Assembly: GCA_011389575.1 (NCBI GenBank)
Contig: JAABUB010000011.1
Coordinates: forward strand, 1-57,703
Origin: Desulfotignum sp.
Lineage (GTDB): Bacteria; Desulfobacterota; Desulfobacteria; Desulfobacterales; Desulfobacteraceae
Reading direction: 5' to 3'
Length of the DNA: 57,703 nucleotides
The notes beneath the pieces are model-generated. The model ran no database searches and was not told where the DNA came from. It worked only from the letters and a program-made list of their open reading frames with translations. Each line of letters opens with the position of its first letter. Position 1 is the stretch's first letter. A program made the translations under genes and the position numbers. Positions 34,200 to 42,059 of the stretch are shown piece by piece.

Positions 34200-36271
34200 G
34201 ATTCACCTCCATTGGCAAATTTTCCCAGGGGTACTTCAATAAAAAGGGGACGGCGAATATTTTTCACAATATCTTCGGCAGCGATCTGCTCGGCCCGGAA
34301 AATCAGCATCATCAGGTTTTCACAGGTTTTATACCCGCAGGGCCCCATGCCGGCCCGGGTCAGGGCTTTGATCTGGTTCATGTCGGTGATCCCTTTTTTC
34401 ACCAGATCCCGGATTTCTCCGGCAGTCACCCGTTCACACAGGCAGACCACTTCCTCATCTTTGATCTGGTCCAGAGGAATTTTTTCCATGAGTTTGTCAT
34501 ACACAGCCTGGTCCTGGATGGTAAACCCAACCACTTTTTTGGCAATGGCTTTGGGTACCTTCACCCGGACGATCAGGGTCCTGTCACTGTCTTTGGTGGC
34601 TTTGGCTCCCAGCACGGTGAACTGCCCCAAAGGATTGCCGTCCACATCCACGCACTGAATAGTATCTCCCTTGGTCACCGGCACATTTCCCACTTCATAG
34701 GGCAGAAACACGGTGGGATATTCCGGCTTCTTGCGGAAATCCACCAGGGTGATGGACAACCCCGGACAGATGGTCAGGCATTTCATGCACCCTTTGCATT
34801 CGCCTTCAAACACCGGCTGTCCCTTGATGGGATCTCCTTCCATGGTGATGCAGTGTTCCGGGCACACCGTGCTGCACGGGTTGCACGGAATTTCCTGTTT
34901 GCAGTGCATGACGGGAAACACCCCCTCTTCTCTGGAGGGAGGTGCCAGTTCCTGCACCGGTCCGGGATGGGATTTGAGAATATCGGCTTTTTGGAACCAG
35001 TCATCCGGGATAGGGGGCACCTCCGGTTTGAAGTGGCGCACAATGTTGAGACCTGCAATCTTGCCGTTGAACATGGCAGAAGACGCTTCTGCAATTTCAG
35101 CAGCATCTCCGGCACTGAACACCCGGATGCCTGCGGTCTGTGCTTCCTGGGCAAATTCTCCCACCGGCTCCAAACCCACGGCAATGAGGATGGTGTCGCA
35201 GGCAAAGGTCTTTTCCGTGCCCGGTATGGGGGTGAAGGTATTGTCAATCTGTGCAATGGTGATGGATTCCACTGATTCAGTGCCATTGGCGGAAATGATG
35301 GAATGAGACGTATAAATGGGGACCCCGAGGCGCTTGAGTTTGTCTTCATGGACCTTGTAACCCCCGCACTGGGGCAGGGCCTCTGCCAGCCCCACCACCT
35401 GGATGCCGGCCTGGAGTGCGTGATATCCCGCAATGATCCCTACATTGCCCCCGCCAATGATGAACAGCCGTTCCGTGGGTTTGACCAGATCCCGGTTCAC
35501 CAGGGTCTGGAACGCACCGGCACCGTAAACCCCGGACAGGGAGTTGCCCTTGAACCGCAGAAATTTTTCCCTGGCACCTGCGGCATTGAGGATCACCCTG
35601 GGGGTGACGATTTTATACACCCCGTCCTTGAGAATGCCTACCTTTTTGTCATCAAACACATACAGGGCGGTGCTGTTTTTCCACACCTCAATATGGGCGG
35701 CAGCTTCTACTTTGTCTGCCAGCATTTTCCCGATGTCCATGCCCCGCATGCCCGCATAGGAATCTTCCACTGAGCCGAAAAATTTGTGGGTCTGCAGGAC
35801 CAGCTTGCCCCCGAGTGCATCCTTGTCATCCACCAGGATGGCGTTCATCCCGTGTTCTTCCAGCTGCAGGGCTGCGGACAGTCCGGCCGGACCTCCGCCG
35901 ATGATGAGCACGTCCGTGGTCAGGTGTTCAATATCCGAGATGGGGGGAACATCCTCCACTTCCGGCAGCCGTGGCAGGCCTTCCACACTTTCCACAATCA
36001 TATTTTCGGTCACTTGGATCATGCAGGCCTTGACCGGAATCCCGTTGGCAATCACTGTGCACTGGGCGCACTGGCCATTGGCGCAGAAAATGCCCTGGGC
36101 GGATCCATCTTTGTGGTGGTGGCCGAAAATTTTAATGTCATTGGCAAAAAGGGCTGATGAGATGACCTCATTTTCCCGGGCAAATAACTTTGTTTTATTC
36201 CAGTAGAACGGCACTTCTCTGATTTCAGGTACCGTCAATACCGGGTGTTTTTCTATTCTGTTACGGGTCAT
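34196..36271 (-). CDS. Multi-centre FAD/iron-sulfur oxidoreductase (HcnAB/opine-dehydrogenase alpha type with ferredoxin module)
   Basis: The protein has 691 residues. An N-terminal 2Fe-2S domain has C-x4-C-x2-C-x11-C (about residues 62-82). A pyridine-nucleotide-disulfide-type flavin domain follows with VLIIGGGPAGLSAAL (about 112) and a second nucleotide fold LFIIGGGNVGIIAGYHA. A ferredoxin module carries the paired clusters CNPCSTVCP and CKGCMKCLTICPG (about 460-510). The C-terminal BFD-like 2Fe-2S site is CLC...CGYKTC. It fuses HcnA-like, HcnB-like and 2[4Fe-4S] parts, giving several redox centres in one chain. It is the first gene of the operon with a strong AGGAGG site and overlaps the FAD partner by 4 nt. 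It likely relays electrons from the amine oxidation to NAD or quinones. Direction and acceptor are inferred. Confidence 0.85.
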   Translation of the reverse strand: MTRNRIEKHPVLTVPEIREVPFYWNKTKLFARENEVISSALFANDIKIFGHHHKDGSAQGIFCANGQCAQCTVIANGIPVKACMIQVTENMIVESVEGLPRLPEVEDVPPISDIEHLTTDVLIIGGGPAGLSAALQLEEHGMNAILVDDKDALGGKLVLQTHKFFGSVEDSYAGMRGMDIGKMLADKVEAAAHIEVWKNSTALYVFDDKKVGILKDGVYKIVTPRVILNAAGAREKFLRFKGNSLSGVYGAGAFQTLVNRDLVKPTERLFIIGGGNVGIIAGYHALQAGIQVVGLAEALPQCGGYKVHEDKLKRLGVPIYTSHSIISANGTESVESITIAQIDNTFTPIPGTEKTFACDTILIAVGLEPVGEFAQEAQTAGIRVFSAGDAAEIAEASSAMFNGKIAGLNIVRHFKPEVPPIPDDWFQKADILKSHPGPVQELAPPSREEGVFPVMHCKQEIPCNPCSTVCPEHCITMEGDPIKGQPVFEGECKGCMKCLTICPGLSITLVDFRKKPEYPTVFLPYEVGNVPVTKGDTIQCVDVDGNPLGQFTVLGAKATKDSDRTLIVRVKVPKAIAKKVVGFTIQDQAVYDKLMEKIPLDQIKDEEVVCLCERVTAGEIRDLVKKGITDMNQIKALTRAGMGPCGYKTCENLMMLIFRAEQIAAEDIVKNIRRPLFIEVPLGKFANGGES

Positions 36272-36291
36272 ATACCCTCCTGAATGATAAT

Positions 36292-36344
36292 ATTATACAG
36301 GAATAATTGATCAAAATGTATTTTTTTTTAATGGTTAAACCATT
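36292..36344 (-). promoter_or_regulatory. Promoter and FadR-type operator of the amine-oxidoreductase operon
   Basis: On the minus strand TATAAT (36297-36292) lies about 20 bases before the start codon, with a weak -35 (TACATT) 17 nt upstream. AATGGTTAAACCATT at 36330-36344 is a perfect 7-1-7 palindrome containing TGGT-N3-ACCA, the half-site pair of FadR-subfamily GntR regulators, one of which is encoded in this operon. Its position about 45-60 bases before the likely start site allows repression or activation. Confidence 0.55.
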
Positions 36345-36471
36345 TAATTGCTTTTGTCAATCCTTTTTCAAAGGCATTGCCCCAAGAAAAAAATGCATCA
36401 ATTGTTTTTTTGTGAAACAGGAAAGGATCGCAACCTGTTTTGCAATGGTTGTTTTTACAGGAGCCCCCAAA

Positions 36472-36767
36472 ATGGTCAAATCAGAATCCGGGGAAAGCGG
36501 GATGCTTTCACTTGAGAGAAACATTATCAAACTGCCTGAGCTGCGGCTCGAAAGCAACATTTCAGTCGAGCAGGCGCTGCTCAACCGTCGCTCGGTGCGC
36601 AGCTATGAAAACCAGCCCCTGACAATCGCCGAAGTCGGTCAATTGTTATGGGCAGCTCAGGGTATCACCGAAAAGTCGCGCGGCTTCCGTACTGCGCCAT
36701 CTGCCGGCGCAACTTTCCCGTTCGCGGTATATATAGTAGCGGGAGATGTTATCGGCCTGACTGCCTT
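36472..36767 (+). pseudogene. Truncated SagB/ThcOx-type nitroreductase
   Basis: From ATG 36472 (AGGAG at 36459-36463) the frame reads a typical nitroreductase N-terminus: IIKLPELRLE, SVEQALLNRRSVRSYE, EVGQLLWAAQGIT and RTAPSAGATFPFAVY, ending at VAGDVIGLTA. SagB-type nitroreductases run about 200 residues and need the FMN-binding C-terminal half, which is missing. After about 36767 the frame continues into unrelated hydrophobic codons up to 36900, consistent with a deletion or rearrangement junction. The gene is almost certainly non-functional. It belonged to a flavin enzyme; its former neighbours are unknown. Confidence 0.7.
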
Positions 36768-36858
36768 GCATTTTGGTTGCCCTTTTTATAGGGCCCGCAT
36801 CGTATGCTGCCATCAGGGATTTTATTTCATTTATGCTCATTTTTGTGTATTCTGCCAT
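36768..36858 (-). pseudogene. 5' fragment of an unidentified gene ending at the same junction
   Basis: ATG at 36858 is preceded on the minus strand by AGGAAG six bases upstream. It encodes MAEYTKMSINEIKSLMAAYD and about ten further plausible residues, then loses coding character exactly where the convergent nitroreductase fragment ends. Two gene starts facing each other and broken at one point suggest that a deletion removed both 3' ends. The family is not recognised. Confidence 0.45.
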
Positions 36859-37019
36859 TATTTCTTCCTGTATTTTTTAGCTGACGAATTTTCTTTCTGA
36901 TATCATCGACAAGAAATGATTCAAGTGCAGACAGTTCACAGGTTAACTTGTGTTCATCCAGAAGGCGTGCTTGCGTAATAGAGAAATGGGTAGCATCAAC
37001 AGGTAATTTCTTTAATCAT
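36827..37019 (-). pseudogene. Unidentified small gene, probably frameshifted
   Basis: ATG at 37019 begins MIKEIT and reaches a stop after seven codons. Removing one base near 37001 joins it to an open frame of about 60 codons with good coding character (DATHFSITQARLLDEHK then LESFLVDDIRKKIRQLKN), ending at 36827. It overlaps the next minus-strand fragment by 32 nt, as genes in a tight operon do. I do not recognise the family. Confidence 0.4.
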
Positions 37020-37036
37020 GGCAAGGCCCCTTGTTA

Positions 37037-37206
37037 TTACCGGTATGCTTTTTTCTCAGAACCTGGCAGACGGTGGTGGCAATTTGAATGTCCTGGACAG
37101 CCACTTTTATTGAAATATTTATTGGAATTTTTGATACCAATACAATCAAAAACTTGATAATATTCTTTTTTTATAAATGTTAAAGTTGCACCAGGCGGAT
37201 ATGCTG
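37037..37206 (-). pseudogene. C-terminal fragment of an unidentified gene downstream of element copy C
   Basis: The minus-strand frame is open from structured element C to tandem TAA TAA stops at 37034-37039. Its end reads plausibly as protein (EYYQVFDCIGIKNSNKYF then GCPGHSNCHHRLPGS) with clustered Cys and His that might bind metal. No start codon with a ribosome binding site is visible. A plus-strand frame overlaps it, so the coding call is weak. Confidence 0.3.
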
Positions 37207-37284
37207 TTTTTATATGAAAGAACTGGAGGACCCACCGAATTCTTTCATGCTTTGTTGTGGTCCTCAGGGCATGGTCGTTATTGG
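37207..37284 (-). repeat. Dispersed structured element, copy C
   Basis: Read on the minus strand: CAATAAC (37283-37277), CATGCC (37273-37268), CACAACAAA (37259-37251) and ATGAAAG (37248-37242), with the same 3, 8 and 2 nt spacings as copies A and B. CTTTCAT at 37220-37214 closes a hairpin whose stem extends to 9 bp (ATGAAAGAA/TTCTTTCAT) with a 17-nt loop, shorter than in A and B. It lies about 50 bases upstream of the plus-strand homocysteine methyltransferase but points away from it, towards the relic frames. Confidence 0.72.
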
Positions 37285-37335
37285 AATGATATGATTGATA
37301 TCAGTGAATATGAATTTTGGAAAAACGGTAATTAA

Positions 37336-38214
37336 ATGGACATACTTGAAAAAATACGCAGACACGGGCTGCTGCTTGACGGCGGCATGGGATCGATCCT
37401 GATCGGTCATGGACTGGCAGGAAATGAGGCGGCGGAATCCTGGAATATCCGACATCCGGAGATTATCCGGCAGATTCACGCGGACTATATTGCTGCCGGG
37501 GCCGATGTGGTCACGGCAAACACGTACGGGGCATCATTGTACAAGCTTGAGAAAATGGGAGTGAACAAAGATTTTGAACGCATCAACACAGAAGGGGTCC
37601 GGCTGGCAAGGACAGCCTGTGGGCGGGATCAATATGTGGCCGGTGACATGGGTGCCATGGGTGATATGCTGGCACCTGCCGGGCCGGTTTCCTTTGAGGA
37701 GATGAAGGATAATTTCTCGAACCAGGCCCGGATATTGGAAGAAGAAGGGGTTGACCTGTTTCTTATCGAGACGATTTTTGATCTCAATGCCGGTCTTTGT
37801 GCGGTTCAGGCCATCCAGTCTGTTTCGGACAAACCGATTTTCTGTTCAATGACCTTTAAAGAAACCCCGAAAGGATTTTTCACCATCTTTGGAAACACGC
37901 CGGAACACAGTATGAAAACCCTTGCAGACAACGGGGTGGCTGCGGTGGGCGCCAATTGTTCCCTGGACAGCACCGACATGGTCCGACTGGCGGCGCAGAT
38001 CCGTAAATGTGTCGATATCCCGGTGCTGATGCAACCCAATGCCGGAATGCCGCAACCCACAGCAGACAACCAGGCGTTTTATCCGGAAACCGATGACCTG
38101 TTTGCCGGCAACATGAAAAAAATCCGGGAACTGGGGGTTGAAATCATTGGCGGGTGTTGCGGCACCACACCGGAAACAATCAGGAAAATGCATCAACGCA
38201 TATTCAGGGAGTAA
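37336..38214 (+). CDS. Stand-alone homocysteine S-methyltransferase domain protein
   Basis: The protein has 292 residues, a single homocysteine-binding barrel like the first domain of MetH and of betaine-homocysteine methyltransferase. The LLDGGMGSILIG start is typical. The three zinc-ligand cysteines lie in VGANCSLDS (about residue 213) and GGCCGTTPE (about 272). It would transfer a methyl group to homocysteine to give methionine, but lacks the folate, cobalamin and reactivation domains of MetH. It therefore either uses a small methyl donor such as S-methylmethionine or betaine, or relies on a separate corrinoid protein. Such stand-alone domains are common in anaerobes with methylamine or betaine metabolism. 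The start lies within a TAAATG junction with no strong ribosome binding site. Confidence 0.88.
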   Translation: MDILEKIRRHGLLLDGGMGSILIGHGLAGNEAAESWNIRHPEIIRQIHADYIAAGADVVTANTYGASLYKLEKMGVNKDFERINTEGVRLARTACGRDQYVAGDMGAMGDMLAPAGPVSFEEMKDNFSNQARILEEEGVDLFLIETIFDLNAGLCAVQAIQSVSDKPIFCSMTFKETPKGFFTIFGNTPEHSMKTLADNGVAAVGANCSLDSTDMVRLAAQIRKCVDIPVLMQPNAGMPQPTADNQAFYPETDDLFAGNMKKIRELGVEIIGGCCGTTPETIRKMHQRIFRE

Positions 38215-38402
38215 AAGATGGATGCCGATCCATTGCATTTCTGGCCATCTCCTGCGGCGTTACAGGCATTTTTCCCGGCAGGCGGCCCGGATTGCTGTTT
38301 TTGTCTGTCAGGGGCCGGTGTATACGTCTTTGATGATATATTTTTATTTGTTCAGTGACAAAATGGCAGCCGTCCGGAGGGCGGCGCTTGAGAACCCCGG
38401 TA

Positions 38403-40130
38403 TTACCTGACTTTTCTGTATTTTTTGGCCACACGCTTTTTTTCCGGCCGGGTTCGGGCGGTAACAATGTCTTTCTGCCGCTGTTTTTTGGCTGGGTCCT
38501 TTTCCACAAACAAAGGTTTCCTGGTGAAGGGATCCTGGCCGGTATAATACATGAGCGTGGAAAAAGTGGACGGGGTGGGGGTGAAAATCTGGACCTGCTC
38601 GGGATGGGTTTTGAGGTTTTCACTGATAAACCGTGTCAGGGCGGCCATCTCTTTTTGGGTGCATCCGGGGTGGGCTGCCATGAAATAATAGGTTAAAAAC
38701 TGGGGCTTGCCGCATGCAGCAGATATGTTGTCAAAGGCGGACTTGAAGCCCAGCAGATCGTTGATGGTCTGTTTGCCCATATGGTGAAGCACCTTTTTTT
38801 CACTGTGTTCCGGCGCTACCTTCAGCTGGCCGGACACATGGTCTGTCACCAGTATTTTCAAGAACGCGCTGCCGTATTTTTTGTCCTGCATGATCAGGTC
38901 ATACCGGATCCCGGAGTTGACAAACACCTTTTTGATGCCGGGCAGGGCGGTGAGTTTTTCCAGCAGATCCAGGTACCGGGAATGGTCCGGCTGCAGGGTT
39001 TTGCAGATTTCAGGAAACAGGCAGCTTTTGTCCCGGCAGGCCCCGTGTGATAATTTTTTGGGGCACTCATACCCGTACATGTTGGCGGTGGGGCCCCCCA
39101 GATCCATAATGTTTCCTTTAAAATCCGGATGGGCTGTGAACTGACGTGCCTGCCGGAGAATGGATGACGTGCTCCGGCACTGGATCGTCCGGCCCTGGTG
39201 CACTGTGATGGCGCAGAACCGGCATTCACCGTAACACCCGTAATGGGTGGGAATGGCGAACCGGATGGTGTCCAGGGCCCGCACCGGTCCCATCTCCCGA
39301 TAAAAAGGGTGCACATCATGTTCATAATCCAGGTCATGGATCTGATCCATCTGGGCTGTGGTGGACACGGGTGCCGGCGGGTTCAGTACCAGGTACCGGT
39401 TCTGGTGGGCCTGGCACAATTGTTGTCCGGTGACAGGATCGGTGTTGCGGTAAAATACGGTAAACGCGTCCATATACGCCTGTCTGTTTTGGGCAACTGT
39501 TTCAAAAGAGGGCAGTTCCAACCCGGTTTTTTTTCCGGCAATATAGGCGATCCCCGGAATATGGTCAAAGGACTGTCCCTGTTTCAATGCCCGGGCAAGG
39601 GCGGCAATCGTGGCATGTCCCATGCCGAACACCAGATAGTCGGCCCTGGCATCGAACAGAATGGACCGCCGGATTTTGTCGGACCAGAAGTCATAATGGG
39701 CCATGCGCCGCAGGCTGGCTTCGATGCCGCCGATCACAATGGGGGCAGTGGGTTTGCCGAACCGCCGTATCAGATTGGCATAGGCGATGACCGCCCGGTC
39801 CGGTCTTCGGTTGTTGACATGTCCCGGGGTGTAGTCATCTTTTTGCCGCCGTTTTTTTAAGGCAGTATAGTTGGCCACCATGGAATCCACGGATCCGGCC
39901 GTAATCCCCCAGAAAAGAGAAGGGGGCCCTAAGCGCAGGATATCGTCAGGGTTGTCCAGATCCGGCTGGGCAATGATTCCCACCTTGAATCCCTGGTGCA
40001 AAAGCACCTTTCCGATCATGCTCACGCCCATGAAAGGAGAGTCAATATAGGTATCTCCGGTGACCAGGATGATCTCCAGCCGGTCCCAGCCCAGGGCTTT
40101 GACCTCCGGCATGGTGGTGGGGATAAACAT
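38403..40130 (-). CDS. YgiQ family radical SAM protein
   Basis: The protein has 575 residues. The N-terminal UPF0313 region has LVTGDTYIDSP, and APIVIGGIEASLRRMAHYD follows. The radical SAM cluster motif is CYGECRFCAI (C-x3-C-x2-C), with a core barrel after it and a C-terminal region containing the GGPTANMYG and VKVAPEH-like (LKVAPEHSE) segments, then QIFTPTPST. It holds a [4Fe-4S] cluster and S-adenosylmethionine. Length is somewhat short for the family (about 600-720). The biochemical reaction of YgiQ is not established. It is followed on the minus strand by nothing close; the VOC gene lies 43 bases upstream and may share its transcript. Confidence 0.9.
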   Translation of the reverse strand: MFIPTTMPEVKALGWDRLEIILVTGDTYIDSPFMGVSMIGKVLLHQGFKVGIIAQPDLDNPDDILRLGPPSLFWGITAGSVDSMVANYTALKKRRQKDDYTPGHVNNRRPDRAVIAYANLIRRFGKPTAPIVIGGIEASLRRMAHYDFWSDKIRRSILFDARADYLVFGMGHATIAALARALKQGQSFDHIPGIAYIAGKKTGLELPSFETVAQNRQAYMDAFTVFYRNTDPVTGQQLCQAHQNRYLVLNPPAPVSTTAQMDQIHDLDYEHDVHPFYREMGPVRALDTIRFAIPTHYGCYGECRFCAITVHQGRTIQCRSTSSILRQARQFTAHPDFKGNIMDLGGPTANMYGYECPKKLSHGACRDKSCLFPEICKTLQPDHSRYLDLLEKLTALPGIKKVFVNSGIRYDLIMQDKKYGSAFLKILVTDHVSGQLKVAPEHSEKKVLHHMGKQTINDLLGFKSAFDNISAACGKPQFLTYYFMAAHPGCTQKEMAALTRFISENLKTHPEQVQIFTPTPSTFSTLMYYTGQDPFTRKPLFVEKDPAKKQRQKDIVTARTRPEKKRVAKKYRKVR

Positions 40131-40172
40131 ATGGGGTATCAGCTTTCGGGTAACTTGTTCAAGAAAATGAAA

Positions 40173-40541
40173 CTATCGCCTGGGTACAATTTCCAGCCAG
40201 TACCCGTCCGGATCATTGATAAAGTAGATGCCCATCTCCTTGTTTTCAAAACAGATGCAGTCCATTTTTTTGTGCATGGCATGGGCTCCATCAAAATCAT
40301 CGGTTATAAAGGCGATATGAAATTCTTCATCTCCCAGATCATAGGGTTTTTCCTGTGCTTTGAGCCAGGTCAGTTCCAGCTTGTTTGCACTGGTGCCGTC
40401 TTCCAGAAACACAATGATATAGCTGCCGTCATCCGCTGTTTTGCGGCGGGCTTCTTGAAGGCCCAGGGCTTTTTCATAAAAGGCCAGGCTTTTTTTCAGA
40501 TCCAGTACATTGATGTTGAAGTGATCCATGGTAAATTTCAT
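40173..40541 (-). CDS. VOC-family glyoxalase-like protein
   Basis: The protein has 122 residues forming two beta-alpha-beta-beta-beta modules. Possible metal ligands are H at MDHFNINV (about residue 7), E in KLELTW, H in EFHIAF and E in YWLEIVP near the C-terminus, the four-ligand pattern of glyoxalase I. It resembles lactoylglutathione lyase, which isomerises the hemithioacetal of methylglyoxal. A closely similar family member with another substrate is equally possible. ATG 40541 and ATG 40529 are both feasible. The gene is 43 bases upstream of the radical SAM gene on the same strand. Confidence 0.8.
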   Translation of the reverse strand: MKFTMDHFNINVLDLKKSLAFYEKALGLQEARRKTADDGSYIIVFLEDGTSANKLELTWLKAQEKPYDLGDEEFHIAFITDDFDGAHAMHKKMDCICFENKEMGIYFINDPDGYWLEIVPRR

Positions 40542-40691
40542 GAAAGATTCCTTTGCTTGTCAAAAAGTGGAAATGTTTATTTTAAATCAGGCAGTGTTTT
40601 TTTGTCAACATCAAGGTCACAATTGATGTTGATACAAATTACCGGTTTATGATATATTTGCACATTTTGGTAACCAGTGTGAAAGAGAGAC

Positions 40692-42059
40692 GTGACAAAT
40701 AAGGAAAAATCCATATTCCGGTGTAAAACCTGCGGAGGGCAGACTTTCAAATGGATGGGCCGGTGCCCGGACTGCGGGGACTGGGATTCTCTGGCCCAGG
40801 AAAGGCAGACCGCCAAAAGCAAAGGAAAATCCCGTCCTTTATTTGCAGCAAAACCGGTTCCCATGGATTCTGTGGACGGGGGAGAATCTTTGCGGATACG
40901 CACCGGCATGCCGGAATTCGATCGGGTCCTGGGGGGCGGTATTGTGGACGGGTCCCTGGTGCTCATCGGCGGTGATCCGGGCATCGGCAAATCCACCCTC
41001 ATGCTCCAGGTGCTGACCGCCCTGGCCGGATCCGGCAAAACCTGTCTGTATGTTTCCGGTGAAGAATCCATCCGCCAGCTTTCCATGCGGGGGCAGCGCC
41101 TGGATGGCGGATCCTGCCCCACCCTGTTTATTGTATCGGAAACCGATCTGGATGCCATTGCCGCCATGATGGAGCAGACCGCCTATGATGCCGTGGTTAT
41201 CGATTCCATTCAAACCGTTTTCCAGACAGACGTCACCTCCACCCCGGGCAGTGTCACCCAGATCCGGGAGGCGGCCATGCGGTTCATGCACCTGGCCAAA
41301 ACCAGCGGGACCCCCATTTTCCTGGTGGGGCATGTGACCAAGGTGGGGGCCATTGCCGGGCCCAGGATCATGGAGCATATGGTGGACACGGTACTGTATT
41401 TTGAAGGGGACAAAAGCCATGTGTTCAGGATATTGCGGGCCGTGAAAAACCGGTTCGGCTCCACCAACGAGATCGGGGTGTTTGAAATGCGTGAAAAAGG
41501 ACTTATGGAAGTGCCCAACCCTTCCGCCGTTTTTTTGTCTGAGCGGGCATCTGTGGCCCCGGGATCGGTGGTCACCGCCTGCATGGAAGGCACCCGTCCC
41601 ATCCTGGTGGAGATCCAGGGTCTGGTGTCCACCTCCAGCCTGGGAAATCCCAGGCGTACTGTGCTGGGCCTGGACATGCAGCGGGTGGCCCTGATTGTGG
41701 CGGTCATGGAAAAGCGCCTGGGCATGAACCTGTCCGGCCTGGACCTGTTCATGAATGTCACCGGCGGGGTCAGGATCGTGGAACCTTCTGCTGATCTGGC
41801 CATTGCTGCGGCCCTGGCTGCCAGCTTCATGGACAAACCCGTTCCCAAAGAAACCACCCTTATCGGAGAAATCGGCCTGACAGGAGAGATCCGGGCGGTG
41901 AGCCATGCCCAGGCCAGAATAAAGGAAGCTGCCAAAATGGGATTTACCACCTGCCTGGTGCCGGCATCGGCATTGAAACAGCTGTCAAAGGTCCGCGGCA
42001 TGACCATAGAAAGTGTAAGGTTCTTAAAAGAAGCCATGGAGGTATTGTTTGGCAGCTAA
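40692..42059 (+). CDS. radA: DNA repair protein RadA/Sms
   Basis: RadA is a RecA-like ATPase that drives branch migration and processes recombination intermediates. The 455-residue protein has a zinc finger CKTC...CPDC (about 10-30), Walker A GGDPGIGKSTL, the RadA-specific KNRFGSTNEIG motif and a C-terminal Lon-like domain (the VTGGVRIVEPSADLAIAAA region). Length is normal. The start is GTG at 40692; no ATG fits before the zinc finger. It overlaps rlmE by 11 nt, and yebC follows 11 bases later, so radA-rlmE-yebC is one operon. Confidence 0.95.
   Translation: MTNKEKSIFRCKTCGGQTFKWMGRCPDCGDWDSLAQERQTAKSKGKSRPLFAAKPVPMDSVDGGESLRIRTGMPEFDRVLGGGIVDGSLVLIGGDPGIGKSTLMLQVLTALAGSGKTCLYVSGEESIRQLSMRGQRLDGGSCPTLFIVSETDLDAIAAMMEQTAYDAVVIDSIQTVFQTDVTSTPGSVTQIREAAMRFMHLAKTSGTPIFLVGHVTKVGAIAGPRIMEHMVDTVLYFEGDKSHVFRILRAVKNRFGSTNEIGVFEMREKGLMEVPNPSAVFLSERASVAPGSVVTACMEGTRPILVEIQGLVSTSSLGNPRRTVLGLDMQRVALIVAVMEKRLGMNLSGLDLFMNVTGGVRIVEPSADLAIAAALAASFMDKPVPKETTLIGEIGLTGEIRAVSHAQARIKEAAKMGFTTCLVPASALKQLSKVRGMTIESVRFLKEAMEVLFGS

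Noticed and set aside
36948-37157. Plus-strand frame of 69 codons (with an Arg/Trp-rich stretch)
   Set aside because: It overlaps the minus-strand relic frames, lacks a ribosome binding site and matches no pattern known to me; undecided but not supported.
37177-37335. 52-codon plus-strand frame before the homocysteine methyltransferase
   Set aside because: It runs antisense through structured element C, so its apparent codons are explained by that element; it has no ribosome binding site and no recognisable family.
40839-41906. 355-codon minus-strand open frame
   Set aside because: It is His/Gly-rich antisense text of radA, without protein-family motifs.
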